Part shown: piece after piece, positions 48,242-59,824 of the stretch | Position numbering within the stretch: the stretch's first letter is position 1 | How the letters are laid out: every line of letters begins with the position of its first letter | Assembly (NCBI GenBank): GCA_964036665.1 | Contig: OZ038526.1 | Location: forward strand, 22,568,001 to 22,632,000 | Direction of reading: 5' to 3' | Source: Gordius sp. MW1 | Lineage: Eukaryota > Nematomorpha > Gordioida > Gordea > Gordiidae | Length of the DNA: 64,000 bases | Notes under the pieces: model-generated | Databases searched by the model: none | Seen by the model: the letters and a program-made list of their open reading frames with translations, nothing else | What the model was told of the DNA's origin: nothing | Translations under genes and position numbers: made by a program

Positions 48242-50188
48242 TGTTGTAAAAACGGCTGGGTTTTGTTTTATTGACATGGGCGTAGCCAAGGGGGGGGGCA
48301 CCCCCCCCCCCCCTTAATGACAAAAAAATCTAAATACAAACACTATTAAAAATCAAAAAAATTAAGTTCTGCTCCCCCCCCCCCCTAATAGAATTTAACT
48401 TAAATTAATGTAGACACTTATTAGCAAATTTACACATATAAATTTTTTGTTGAAATTAAATATCAATATGAGATTACTAGGTGCGTTTTTGTTTATGTAG
48501 TCATTCATTTCTTTCATTTGCTATAAAATTCAAATGGACATTAGAAATTATTTCCGCAAATCAAATTGTAAGCTATATTTTCTAGATTAATAAAATGTTA
48601 ATTTAAAAGTATTTATGAATATGATAATTTATGTTATAAAATTAAGCATAGCATTTAAAAATTTACAACAGGACCTTATGAAAGTGGGAATTTAAGCATG
48701 GGCAAAATACTGAATGTTGTGAATTTAATTTTAAATCTTAAATTTAACTCCCGATAGTACTTATGGGGTGTGAGAAACCCCATAAAAGTTTTTATTTAAT
48801 ATCACTTAAATAGTTTTAGATTTAAAGCTTTGATTTTTTAAATATTTTAATAATATAGCAAAGGCTCCTGAAAATTTGATGTGTTTTGACACAATGATTT
48901 TAAAGATATAGGGGTTTGGCTTTGGGGTTCCATAAAGCCAATGAGTGAATGAAGACAGTTCTTTTCCCTTTTTTCAAAAAATTTTTTCAAAAAAAGTAGT
49001 TTAAGCAGGATATAACAATTAAAATCAATATTGCTACTTATTTAATTTTTATATTTGTTGAAAGTTTTGTGGACTATTTTTAGTTTTTTTTGTAAGCTAT
49101 TATGAATACACTTCAATTTATGATTGCTTCTATCAAACCTACAGACAATATCTTTCGATCAAGCCTAACAAATATGGTCTCAGAATTTATTCTCTTGTAG
49201 TTGCGAAAACTTTTTATACATATAACTTAGAATTATATACAGGTTTTCAGCCAGAGGGTCCTTTTAAACTTTGTAACAACCCTAAAAAATGACCATTTTT
49301 TAAATACTTCTTTTTTTTCTGTATAATCATTTTATGGTAATTGCATGCTTTTTATATTTTTCAAACCTTGTTTCACAAAAAAAGCTTGGTTTTTAAAATT
49401 TTTATTAGCTCTATGGTGTCCTTGACAAGAATAAAACATTGCATTCTAATTTTTATAAATATTTTTTGGGATTTTTAATTTACTATTTATAACCAATTTT
49501 TTTTTAACAAATCTATAAGAGGTTTTATTAAACTTATATTTAAAAGTTGGGAAGTGTTTCTAAATCGGCGTTAAAGTTATGAACATTTTAAGAATGGGGT
49601 TGATTATACCCCATAAGACTGCCCATGAGATTTTCATAAGTACTCTGGAGGGTTAAATGTAAAAAGTAAGAAGCTGTTGTCATGGTGGGCTTTGCGATAT
49701 TCATCAAAGATTGTAACGTGTAAATGGTTTCGCGAAAATTGACTCTTAAACTAGTGTCGTGTATCCACAATATTATCTATACAGATCTTACAAACGTTAT
49801 TTTTCATTATAGCACTGCAGCCGCTCTTATTCTTTTACAAAGCCATCGCTATTATATATACCCAACGAAAACAAATATGTAATTTGATTTTTATAATTTC
49901 AAAATAAAAATCGTTTAAATATTCCATACTCGGCTAGAGCATTAATTGAAGTGTAAAAATTATTTTATGAATTTTTTTTATTTGTTTATACTGAAACTTT
50001 TTTTGCCCCGCCCCCAATCCAAACCCTGGCTAGCCCATGTCCTGCCCTCGTTAATTAATTTAGAGTTTTTTGCGGTGAGGGAAAAACTTCTGAATAGTTA
50101 AGCAATAAAAATACCGTAAATTTTTTATAGATTTTGCTTCAAAAATAATTGATCCCTCCCCTAATCGAAAACCTGGCTACGCCCATGT
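48242..50188. repeat. Mosaic of hAT-MITE end and CATGGGCG-bounded sequence
   Basis: TAGTGTTGTAAAAACGGCTGGG at about 48240 is the start of a hAT-type MITE, cut after 35 nt by CATGGGCGTAGCCAAGGG at 48277. The matching inverted ends CTGGCTAGCCCATG (about 50038) and CTGGCTACGCCCATG (about 50184) lie nearly 1.8-1.9 kb away, with G- and C-runs near both. The enclosed 48.45-49.95 kb has no intact gene. It may be the interior of a larger relative of the MITE family, or unrelated DNA between two MITEs. Confidence 0.4.
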
Positions 50189-50234
50189 TCAATCATTTGA
50201 AGAAAAATTAAACTACTTGAGCTAGCGAACTGCG

Positions 50235-50520
50235 AATCATTTATTTTCAAACCGAACCAGACCCAAAAGCATTTTAAAATTTTCAACCTGAACCCGACTC
50301 GAAAGCATTTTAAAATTTTTAACCCAACTCGACCCGTATACAATTACATGTCCAGTTTATTATGCAACAAGATTCATAACTTTTGACCCGACACTTTAAA
50401 TCCAACCGACCCCACCCAAAAGCATATTAAATTTTTTTAAAGCCAACCCGAAAGCATTTTAAAATTTTTAACCCGAACCCGACCCGATATCGGGTGCGGT
50501 CGGATTTCGGGTCACCCGTG
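50235..50520. repeat. Tandem CCCGACCCGAAAGCATTTTAAAA-type repeat
   Basis: About eight imperfect copies of a 30-40 bp unit made of AACCCGAACCCGACCC followed by AAAGCATTTTAAAATTTTT. Similar arrays lie at 51495-51690, 63140-63340 and, decayed, near 2985-3060. The last bases of the window (TCGGGTCGGG) begin another in inverse orientation. It is non-coding. Confidence 0.8.
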
Positions 50521-51472
50521 TAGTACTCGAATTTTAGCTTTGAACAAGCATTCAAATGTAGGCTTCTGATAAATTATTGAAATAAACCGTAAGTATATAA
50601 TTTAAACGAAATAAGACGATTATGATATATTGAATATTTAATCCATTATTGTGATTGTCATGTATAAAATTGGTATATTTGGATTGATAACGTAGGTAGA
50701 TGGAAATGGAACGCGATATTTAGGGCTATTATAGCCCATTATAAAGATGAAGTCACAAAAAAATAAAATTTAAGTAAAGTGAGTCAGATGGGCCGCCCCC
50801 CCCTCTATATCTGAAAATATGTTGAAATTTGCCTAGAATTTTAAAAAACGATCACTTTGCCCATCCTTAAACCATCATTGCCCCCCCCCCCACTCTAATT
50901 TTAAAGCAGGCTACGCCCATGGTGAGTTGTAATCACATTGATAGAGGTAAATAACAATAAAAATTACAAATCTGGTTATAACGAGAAATTAACAATAGTG
51001 AAGGGATGGATCATTAGAATAAGTACAAATGGTGATAGGAAAGTGCGAAAAGAAAATAGCTAATAAAAATAAAAAAATAAATGGGAACACAGGTTTTTTA
51101 TATATTAATATAACAATTGTGTTTACAAAGAATAGTATAATATAATGACAGAGTAGGTAGAATGGTAAATTATATAGACATGTGTGGTAGATGTGTGTGC
51201 TTGTAGTTATGATAAAATTGGCTGGGTTAGTCGTTGATTTGTTATTGGGCTTGAGGCACTCGATCAGAGAGCTTTCTACGAACTTCCTTTCTTTGTTGTA
51301 TCGCGCTCTGTAAAGGACTGTCGGCTTGTCCAAATCTGGAATGTTAATTCTTTATCGGCAGTTCGGCTAAGGCGGATTGTGCCGAGGTCCTTGTTTTCTC
51401 CAAACCTATAATTGGTTGCAATCGGCACAGGAGATTATATAAATTAAAATTAGAATTTTATCTAGGTAGGTT
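50521..51472. repeat. Decayed copy of the long-TIR element and adjacent unclassified DNA
   Basis: The stretch from about 50670 (TATTTGGATTGATAACGTAGG, GGAAATGGAACGCGATATTT, GGGCTATTATAGCCCATTAT) matches the left end of the complete element at 54934-55485. Further matches (GGTTATAACGAGAAATTAACAATAG at about 50975) match its interior. A CATGGGCG-family MITE lies between, at about 50783-50921 (ending GGCTACGCCCATGG). No gene is seen. Confidence 0.55.
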
Positions 51473-53185
51473 AGAGAACTGCAAAGTCATTTTTATTCAA
51501 CCCGAACCCAACCCGACCCGAAAGCATTTTAAATTTTTCAACGCGACCCGACCCGAAAGCATTTTTTCAACCCGACCCGACCCAAAAGCATTATAAAATT
51601 TGTAACCCGAACCCGACCCAAAAGCATTTTAAAATTTTTAACCCGAACCCGGCCCGAAAGTGTTAAAAAAATTTTTAACCGAAGCCCTTCCCTACGTGTT
51701 TCAAATTTTGGTATTCAACGCGAGAGTAAGAAAAATTGCGGTGTGCTTAGGCGTAGCCAGGGGGTGGCAGGGAGGGGCGGCTGCCCCCCTCTAAATTAAA
51801 AAAATCCTTGATATTTTATCAAATTATGGCTATAAAAAAGTGGTAATTTAGCCCCTCCCTTAATCATTATTGCCCCCTCTAATTTCGATCTGGCTACTCC
51901 CATGGGGGTGTTTAAAATTTAATCAACAAATTAAAGTGCGATTTCTGAAACTAATTAATTCCACAGATTTTGATTACTAAATTTATTTTCATGATTTATC
52001 ATATACTAGCTGACCCGGCAAACGTTGTTTTGCTATATACATTAAGATTTCTAGAAGATACTATAAGTGATGTGCATGCTCATCGTTATGCCTCGATCAT
52101 ATAATGAGCGATTAAAATATATGGGAAATAATTTACGAATTAATGTAGGAAGAATTAACACGCTAAACACAAAATATAAACACATAAACAAAGTACTTAA
52201 CATCAAATTTTTTATTGCTTTGCTTTACACATTTTGCCTATATAAATATACTGTCAAATAAATTAATACATGCCTAAAAAATTATTTGATTTGTAAATTG
52301 CCACAGGTTTGTTTTTTTTATTAAAGGTGCTAAAAACTTTTGTTGGCCCTACCGCAAAATCACGATTCTGGCAAATGGCCGTTTTCGGACTTCAGTCAAA
52401 ACCCCAACCCGCCCTAAAAATCTGTTTTATTTTTGCGCCTGAACATAATTTAGCGCGTCCAGCTTTTCACTTATTTGGGCAAACTACAATTCTTTTATTT
52501 GAAATACAATTTTCTTTAATATAATAAAATAATTAGGTTGGATAATTATTAAAAATATGCTTCTATGATTGACCACGTGATAATAATGGCAAAAATTGCA
52601 TAATTTAAATTTTATTTATTTAATTTAAATAGTTTGTTAAACCCCAATAATTTTGACCATATACTGTAACATTTTTATTATACTTTTAAATATCTAATTC
52701 GAGAAAACTTCAACCTTGTATGTATGACGTCATTATTGTATATGATGCTATAATTGAAACTGGCCGGGAAATGTCCGATATTTTTAATACTAAAAGGAAT
52801 TTTAGGATTCTGCAAAAGGTATTTTACCCCTGGCCGCCCTGGGAACCTACGGGTAAAGTTTCGCGCTATTCGGACAGGTAGTTTCAGAATTAAGCCCTTA
52901 CATACATACATACACACATACATACATACACTTTACTTTATATATATAGATATATGATAGCATACAGTATCAGGTCACATTTAATTTGAAATATAGAGTT
53001 TTGCAAATAAATCTTTTAATAAATTTAAACATAATCTTATTTGTTTTATGAATATATATTTATGTAGTTTAAATTAATAATGAACTACAACTTCACACTA
53101 TTTAAACACAATTAAAAATAGAGTCAAATTTAAATTTGCGTTCAAATTAAAACAATCAGACTTAAAAAAAACAAAAGGAGTTTAA
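51473..53185 (+). repeat. Unclassified dispersed repeat, copy 1 (carries a Helitron and a MITE)
   Basis: From TAGGTTAGAGAACTGCAAAG onward this segment matches 63113-64000 in order: the CCCGACCC array, a common stretch (TTCAACGCGAGAGTAAG), a CATGGGCG-family MITE (here about 51748-51904), GAAATATAGAGTTTTGCAAAT and CAAATTTAAATTTGCGTTC. Copy 1 is interrupted by the Helitron at 52006-52950, absent from copy 2. The class is unknown, since neither terminal repeats nor coding sequence was recognised. Confidence 0.65.
52006..52950 (-). mobile_element. Non-autonomous Helitron, family B, 945 bp
   Basis: On the minus strand it starts A|TCTATATATATAAAGTAAAG and ends AGCAAAACAACGTTTGCCGG followed by GTCAG and CTAG|T. 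The subterminal hairpin is AGCAAA/TTTGCC (one mismatch). Microsatellite GTATGTATG follows the 5' end as in other copies. Comparison with 63113-64000 shows the flanking repeat without this insertion. No helicase gene is present. Confidence 0.8.
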
Positions 53186-53228
53186 ATTAATTTAATGAAT
53201 GATCTTCAATTATAAATTTCGATATTAA

Positions 53229-53600
53229 TTCTCGGGCTTCCGGCCCTCGTGGGAAGGGGGAGGGGGAAGGAAAGGGGGGGGGGTGGAGGGAGGTGCAGGA
53301 GGGAAGGGGGAACGAAACTCATCTATACTCCGTATAACGTAGCATATTTGCTATGCAATTTATGGGCGAGAAAGGTGGGAAGGGGCGAGTTTGCCTATAG
53401 GGGGGTATTAAATGCAAAATGATTAGTTAATTATTAATAAAAATTTTCCATTTAACTAAAAAAAAAATTGGCCACCCCGGGTATCAAACCCACTTCCAAG
53501 TGGTCTTAGTGGTAAACACGACGAAAAGCGTGACAAGACATTCGGTGCAAGACATTCGGTACGTGACAAGACATCGGAAAATGGAAAGTGAGCCCATAAA
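53229..53600. repeat. Dispersed repeat with G-rich head and tRNA-like box, copy 1
   Basis: CTCGGGCTTCCGGCCCTCG, long G/A-rich runs, then ACGAAACTCATCTATACTCC, a GCATATTTGCTATGCAA hairpin and, after about 100 bp of AT-rich sequence, GGGTATCAAACCC (minus strand GGTTTGATACCC, resembling a tRNA B box). It ends near GAGCCCATAAATTGCATAGC. Copy 2 in the opposite orientation is at about 57905-58262. A tRNA-derived SINE is possible but I do not see a convincing A box. Confidence 0.5.
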
Positions 53601-53682
53601 TTGCATAGCAATTAACAATAGCAGAATTAAACATAAGATTTTCAGAAATTAATTGTAATTTATATAGGTCCCTAGAAGGTTT

Positions 53683-53852
53683 CATGGGCGTAGCCAGCAG
53701 TTGAATTAGAAGGGGGCAATAATGATTTAGGGAGGGGCAAAATAATTATTTTTTCAAATTTCAGCCATAATTTTAATAAATTTTAACAAATTTTTGGATT
53801 TAGAGGGGGGCGGCCGCCTCCCCCTCCCTCCCTCCCCCTGCCTGCGCCCATG
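53683..53852. mobile_element. CATGGGCG-ended MITE
   Basis: CATGGGCGTAGCCAGCAG at the left and CCTGCCTGCGCCCATG at the right, with G- and C-tracts inside, give a 170-bp member of the family described at 24067. The termini are diverged and no target duplication remains, so it is an older copy. Confidence 0.7.
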
Positions 53853-54159
53853 TAAATTTTACTACAGTATAGGCTCAATCATCAACATTTCAAATTTTAA
53901 CTTTAAAATAGTACAAAGTTTAGGCCTTAAATATACTAATAAAATAATAAAATTTATGAATTTGCTGATTTTAATTATACAATATAATCAAAATTATTTC
54001 GATGCACCCTTATCTAAAATGATTATAGTATTAAGTGACATTAAAAAATAAGTATCTAAAAGGATTAACTTTTCTAATTTAAACTTTACTATGATCCTAG
54101 TCATATAAATAAGAATATCTCGGCACAGCCCCTTTACACCACCTAAAAATTAAAATGGA

Positions 54160-54236
54160 GCCATACCCTCGGTATATGCAGTATCGATTAATTTTGGGGT
54201 TTACTCTACCGCGTCTATATTATAAAGGGGAGAGAG
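54160..54236. repeat. 77-bp conserved block, copy 1
   Basis: GCCATACCCTCGGTATATGC, AGTATCGATTAAT, TTTACTCTACCGCG and TATATTATAAAGGGGAGAG appear in the same order and spacing at 56448-56524 with only about two or three differences. Sequence outside the block is not similar. The function is unknown. Confidence 0.75.
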
Positions 54237-54520
54237 GGAGTGGAGGGTTAGGCTTTATGATTGGTTGTTTTTTATAAATTATCAAGGTCACCACAACAAA
54301 ACCTATTATTGGGTTGTCGATAAGAACTCGCGCATCCACGGCGATGAGAATATAGCAAAATATTAAAATTAGGATGCCTTCGTATAGAATCTATAGGTAT
54401 AACCATGTAGGCTAATTAAAACTTTAAATATATCATTTTTAATTAAATAATTCCAGATTAAAATTATAAGCCAAATAAATTCGTGTATAACTTATCATAG
54501 ACTATTTACTTAAACAATAA

Positions 54521-54780
54521 TCTATATAAATAAAGTAAAGTGTATGTATGTGTGTATGTAATGGCTAAATCGCGCGAAAATTTAGCCCTAGATGCCCAAG
54601 GCGGCCAGGGGTAAAATAGCTTTTTTAGATTCCTAAAATACCTTTTCGTTTTTAAAATATCGGACATTTCCCGGACAGTTTCATTTATAGCATCATATAC
54701 AATAATGACGTTATACATACAAGGCTGAAGTTTCCTCGAATTAGATATTTAAAAATAATAAAAATGTTACAGTTTACGAT
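54521..54780 (+). mobile_element. Truncated Helitron 5' end, family B
   Basis: A|TCTATATAAATAAAGTAAAG followed by GTATGTATGTGTGTATG and then the same segments as the other family B copies (GCGGCCAGGGGTAAAATAGC, GGACATTTCCCGG, ATAATGACGT). No hairpin plus CTAG end is found before the next element at 54934, so only the 5' part remains. Confidence 0.65.
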
Positions 54781-54933
54781 AAAAAACAGAGTAAGTTATT
54801 ACTAAGCTAAAAATATAAATAAATAAATAAAATAAAAAAATTTAAAAAAGGTAAAATCCATGACGTGATAAAATTCGTGCCCCATTTCAATATATAAAAT
54901 GTATAAGTCTAATATTACTCTGTTTTTTTATAA

Positions 54934-55485
54934 ATGTCATTGCTTAAAGTCGGTGTATTTGGATTGATAGCGTAGGTAGAGGGAAATGAAACGCGAAATT
55001 TCGGGCTATAAAAGCCCATCGTCAGGGGAAAAAATAATAAAAATAAAAAAGGAGAGATGAAGGCTCGAAAAATAAAAAAAATGAAGTAAAGTGAGTAAAT
55101 ACGGAGATATAGATACAAAAAAAACAATAGAAATTACAAAACTGGTTATAGCGAGAAATTAACAATAGCGATTGTAGGGATGGATGTTTTTTATAACAAT
55201 ATAATAGGTTCACATGGAGTTAGGAAAAAGGTGCAAAAATAAATAGCTAAATAATAAAAGGTGAAAAAAGAGAAACAGGGGGGATCACAGGTATTTTATG
55301 TATAAATACAATAACTGTGCTTAAATAGTATTGTGTAATAAAGGGGTAGTTAGACATAGTATCTCTCCTTTTTTATTTTTATTATTTTTTCCCCTGACGA
55401 TGGGCTTTTATAGCCCGAAATATCGCGTTCCATTTCCCTCTACCTACGCTATCAATCCAAATACACCGACTTTAAACAATGACAT
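54934..55485. mobile_element. Long-TIR MITE with TAA target duplication, 552 bp
   Basis: Both ends read ATGTCATTG(C/T)TTAAAGTCGG going inward and remain inverse-complementary for about 100 bp, through GGATTGATAGCGTAGGTAG and GGGCTATAAAAGCCCATCG. TAA flanks both sides (54931-54933 and 55486-55488). A 3-bp TAA duplication suggests PIF/Harbinger-type mobilisation. The interior is AT-rich and non-coding. A decayed relative lies at about 50670-51050. Confidence 0.8.
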
Positions 55486-55817
55486 TAAATAAACGGATTG
55501 AAAATTCTGTTTTTTTAATTTAATATTTATTTAAACATATTACAATATATTTTAAAGCTATTGGCCATTAGTTATCATATTGTATTTCAACTCTGCGTGT
55601 ATAAGCTCTAATATATAATTACTCAAAATTTATTCACATAAAAATGTGAATTCGTTGATTAGGGCGGCATCTAATGAGTCATAAAAGAAATTTATGAATA
55701 GGAAACTTAGTTACAAATGGTAAACATTTTTTCATTTCCTTGTCATATGTCAATAAGAAATCAATTTAAATTCCATGAAAATATATTTTGCAATTTATCA
55801 ACTTATAAATATACAAA

Positions 55818-55915
55818 TTTATTAAGATTATGGCTAAAATTTTAAAAAATAATCACTTTGCCCCTTTCTAAATCATTATTGCCCCCCTCTAATTCTAATG
55901 CTGGCTAAGCCCATA
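55818..55915. repeat. Truncated CATGGGCG-family MITE
   Basis: The right half of the family is visible: an AATTTTAAAAAATAATCACTTTGCCCC centre, ATTATTGCCCCCCTC and the end GCTGGCTAAGCCCAT. The left end is missing. Confidence 0.6.
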
Positions 55916-56447
55916 AATATACCTATACCTATGCTTAACGTTTAAAAGTGTTAATGAATGAATAATCAATTTTGATAGTATCTGGAACCAATGTTCAAAT
56001 CGGCAAAGGTGGTCAAGGCGATTAGGATTTATGCAATTTTGTGAAGAACTCCCAAGATATGTATGCCATAGCATAAGTCTGCCATACTTATCTCTAAATT
56101 TTGTATTTTACCCAGATGCAAAATAAGGGGAGCGTGTCAAAAACTTGCAGCATAAGGGACTATCGGTTATCCCAATCATACACGGAATTTCTTTACTTAA
56201 ACAGATATCCCATATTCGCATATACCTTTTAACACCGTAAAATAATTCAAAAATTTATTATACAATTAAAATAAAATTAAACGTACATTCTTAAAACATA
56301 TGATAACTTAATGTGTAGATCTGTTGTGAGTGTATTAGTTTATTAGGCTGGTTTTAATGATTCGGCAAAAAATTGATGCCAATCTTTGCTTACCACCATA
56401 TATTTTAATTTTATTATAGTCGTGAGTAGTGGTGGAGTTTAAGTAAG

Positions 56448-56524
56448 CCATACCCTCGGTATATGCAGTATCGATTAATGTTGGGGTTTACTCTACCGCG
56501 CCTATATTATAAAGGGGAGAGAGC
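56448..56524. repeat. 77-bp conserved block, copy 2
   Basis: Matches 54160-54236 nearly base for base. Here it directly abuts the fold-back element at 56532-56738. The pairing of TATATTATAAAGG with an upstream palindromic CCTCGGTATA word is reminiscent of a promoter, but this is only a resemblance. Confidence 0.75.
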
Positions 56525-56531
56525 GAATTTT

Positions 56532-56738
56532 AGAATTGTTAAATTGCTAACTTTCTCCAACTCCAGCTACCATCTGCTCGAGTTTCTTCTCGGCCCTCGA
56601 GCATTTTTATAGGCTACTATTCCGCCTAGTGCACCGAACAGCGAGCACAAATTGTGCTAACGGTAACGCGCATATTAAGCAACTCAGTGTGCGTGCTCGC
56701 GTCTGGAGTTTGAAGAAAGTTAGCAATTTAACAACTCT
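56532..56738. repeat. Fold-back element with 35-bp inverted ends
   Basis: AGAATTGTTAAATTGCTAAC at the left and GTTAGCAATTTAACAACTCT at the right are inverse complements extending about 35 bp to CTCCAG / CTGGAG. The 137-bp centre is GC-richer (CTCGAG, GTGCGTGCTCGCG). No target duplication was identified. It is non-coding. Confidence 0.7.
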
Positions 56739-57025
56739 AGGGAATTTATTAATTAATATTTCTATCTCAAAAATGAGTATGTTTTCTTTATTATAAATTC
56801 GTATCAAAAACAATTAAAAAACTGGTAGTACATATATTTTGGTGATTTTCAAGATCGTGTTAATTTACATACTATAAAGATTAATAAAAAAGTATAAAAT
56901 GTTTTCTATCTAAGAAGTGAAAAAATAGTTGTTGAATTATTACTAAACATACCCAAATATATAAAATATCAATAATCGTTAAATAAATTAAAAATCATAG
57001 TATTTTGACAATGTCTTTTATATTA

Positions 57026-57875
57026 TGTTGTAAAAACGGCTGGATTTTATTTGGTAGACCTTTCGTATTTGTCGACTAAACTTAAACAGATTAACTGTTT
57101 TTATGGCCTAGCCAAGGGGAGGGGCGGCTGCCCCTATCTAAATCCAATTTTTTTTTAATTTATTAAAATGTCAAAAAATGATCATTTTGACCCTCCCTAA
57201 ATTATTATTGCCCCCTCTAATTCCAATGCCAGCTACGCTCATGGCTATTTTCCTTAGTCGCATAAACAGCAGACCAAAGAGTTTTGGTCAAACCTTTTGT
57301 CTGTTTATGTTCTTTTATAACCAGGATACTACCTTTTATTGGTAACAAAAATAGTGTAAATAATATAGGACGAATGTCCGTTATAATTCCGCTCAATCAA
57401 TAATGAACAGGTAATAATGAAATATAAATCAGGCGATGGTGTGAGTAATTATCCGTAAATTTAATCGTCTACGGATCGGTGGAGGTATGGACTCGTAGGA
57501 CCTTTTGGAGCTTGATCGATAAACACCCTTACTACACCGAGAAAAGAGAAATATACATGTGTACAATCCACCTTATAACACAGTCGATACGCCGCTCAAT
57601 TTGAATGAGAGATGCCGACCGTTCGACGTCTGCATCAAATTAATGCACGTCTATTTACATAACAAAATACATTACATTTTATTCCCGACGCTATGTCATT
57701 AGCATAGGCTAGCCAAAGAGTTAACTACCTAACCACGGCTGCCACAATAACTAAATCTTTTACTTAAGCTAAACTCATCTGAATAGGCGTAAAAAATTAC
57801 CAACTTCCACATGTTCAATCGACCAAAACCAAAGGTCGACCAAACAAAACCCAGTCGTTTTTACAGCATTACTTA
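57026..57875. repeat. hAT-type MITE fragments with nested CATGGGCG MITE
   Basis: ATGTTGTAAAAACGGCTGG at 57026 starts a hAT-type MITE that is interrupted at about 57102-57243 by a decayed CATGGGCG element (GCCTAGCCAAGGGG to GCTACGCTCATGG). A separate right end, ACCAAACAAAACCCAGTCG plus TTTTTACAGCA, is at about 57840-57872. Between them, 57310-57800 shows no gene; a short run near 57700-57745 looks weakly tRNA-like on the minus strand. Confidence 0.5.
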
Positions 57876-57904
57876 TTTCATAAACTATAATTCCAAAATG
57901 CACG

Positions 57905-58262
57905 AGTGCTATGCAATTTATGGGCTCTCTTTTTGTTGTCCGTCCGTCCGTTGTCCGTCCGTCCAACCTTCTTAATTGCTGGTTCGATACCCGGATAGGG
58001 CAATTTTTTTATTTTAAATTAAATTAATATATTGTTCTTGTTAATACCATTTAACTTTTTAAATATTTGTATAAATTAATGATAACTAATAATTTTGCAT
58101 TTTATACCCCTTATAGGCATTCTCGCCCCTTCCCACCTTTCTCGCCCATATATTGCATAGCAAATATGCTAGGTTTATATGGAGTATAGATGAGTTTCGT
58201 TCCCCCTTCCCTCCTGCACCTCCCTCCCCCTCCCCATTCCCACGAGGGCCGAAGGCCCGAGT
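57905..58262. repeat. Dispersed repeat with G-rich head and tRNA-like box, copy 2
   Basis: Opposite orientation to 53229-53600. It starts GCTATGCAATTTATGGGCTC and carries a doubled GTCCGTCCGTCC run, then GCTGGTTCGATACCCGGATA, which fits a tRNA B box (GGTTCGATACC). It ends with GGGAACGAAAC-type complement and CGAAGGCCCGAG. It abuts the Helitron at 58279. Confidence 0.5.
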
Positions 58263-58278
58263 TTATATATATAATATA

Positions 58279-59824
58279 CTAGCTGACCCGGCAAACGTTG
58301 TTTTGCCATATTTAAAATATTTAAAAAAAAAATTAAAAAATTTAAATAAGAAAATTTAAAACTACCAGAAAAAAATTTAAAAACTCAACTAAACGAAAAA
58401 TAACAAATAATTGATATTTTTAAGGGTGGTTAAAAACACAAAATTTTACCTCAATAATGTTCGAATTCAAATTTTTATGAAGCAATTTTTTTTAAGTCAA
58501 ATTTACCTATAATCAAAAAAAAAATATCGCGCCTGGCCTTTATGATAAAATATAAACGAAAGGCGGATACGGATACGCATATAGGTTATTTAACGAAAAA
58601 TAACAAATAATTGATATCTTTAAGGGTGGTTAAAAACACAAAATTTTACCTCAATAATGTTCGAATTTAAATTTTCATGAAGCAAATTTTTTTAAGTCAA
58701 ATTTACCTATAATCATGGGCGTAGCCAGGTTTTGGATTAGGGGGGGGGCAAAACGTTTAAAAGTTCAATTAGAGGGGGGCAAAACATAAATTTTTTAAAT
58801 TTTTCAATGTTTTTGCATTGAAAAAAATTTGGTTTCGCAAATTAGGGGGGGGGGCAGCCGAGGATTTCAATACAAAAACCCTTAAAAATTAAAAAAAAAT
58901 TATGTTTTGCCCTACCCCTAATTAGCCAGGCAGGCGGGGGCAGGGGGCGCGGCTGCCCCCCCCCCCCTATTTGAACTTAACTCCATTAATACAGATGCTT
59001 ATTAGCGAATTTACACAAAAATAGAAGATCACTATGGAAATCGTCAAATCTAACACGATTTCCATACACGGATCAATGCCATCCAATTAGATTTTAACGC
59101 GTTTTCTTTTTAATATTTTATTTACCAATGTATTTTACCCATGTGATTATTAGAATAAACTACTATTTGTTTAAAAAAAAATTGTTTTGGTAAAATAAAA
59201 TTTAAATTACGGTTGCATGAAAATTTTTGGATAGTCGAGACCTTTTTTTTTTTGCTCTCAGGAAAAGTGTTGGGTAGTCAAGACCTTTTTTTTTTAATCT
59301 GCCCCCCCCCTAATTCAAAACCTGGGTACGCCCATGGATATATCAACATTTATTGGCACTTTGTTTAAAGTATTTTCATTTTTCTCGTTGTTTAACGTGC
59401 AAAAAATTACAAAATTAGATTTTTTAATTTATTTAGCCACGCAGGAGGGGGGGGGACACGACCGTCCTATAATAATAATAATAATGAAGCAAAAAATGGC
59501 TTTTAGTGCGTAAAAAGTTTTCATTTTCCGCAACACATGCCTACTCCATTTATCACACTACCTACCCTACACGATAGATAGATAAGATACGCAGCAGTAC
59601 GTGATGAGGACGTTTGATTGACGTGCGATACAACGTCACGCATAAAACCCAATATCTCGAAAACTACTCGACCGATTTGGCTGGAACATATATTAAAACA
59701 CGCTCCGGAGTGTGGGGAATAAACTGTGAAATTTTGAGCCAAATCGGTCCGGTAGTTCTCCAAAATTGGTGGCGCCATACATACACACATACATACACAC
59801 ATAGTTTCATTTTTATATATAAGA
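58279..59824 (-). mobile_element. Non-autonomous Helitron, family A, copy 2
   Basis: On the minus strand it begins A|TCTTATATATAAAAATGAAA and ends GGCAAAACAACGTTTGCC, GGGTCAG, CTAG|T, as copy 1 at 30657-32322. It shares the inner inverted pair (ACCGATTTGGCT), the G/C-tract MITE cluster (about 58716-59337) and the two tandem 190-bp units (58384-58715). The 1546-bp length differs mainly in the MITE cluster. No helicase gene is present. Confidence 0.85.

Noticed and set aside
50989-51333. 114-codon hydrophobic minus-strand frame
   Set aside because: It overlaps a decayed copy of the long-TIR element and has low-complexity composition.
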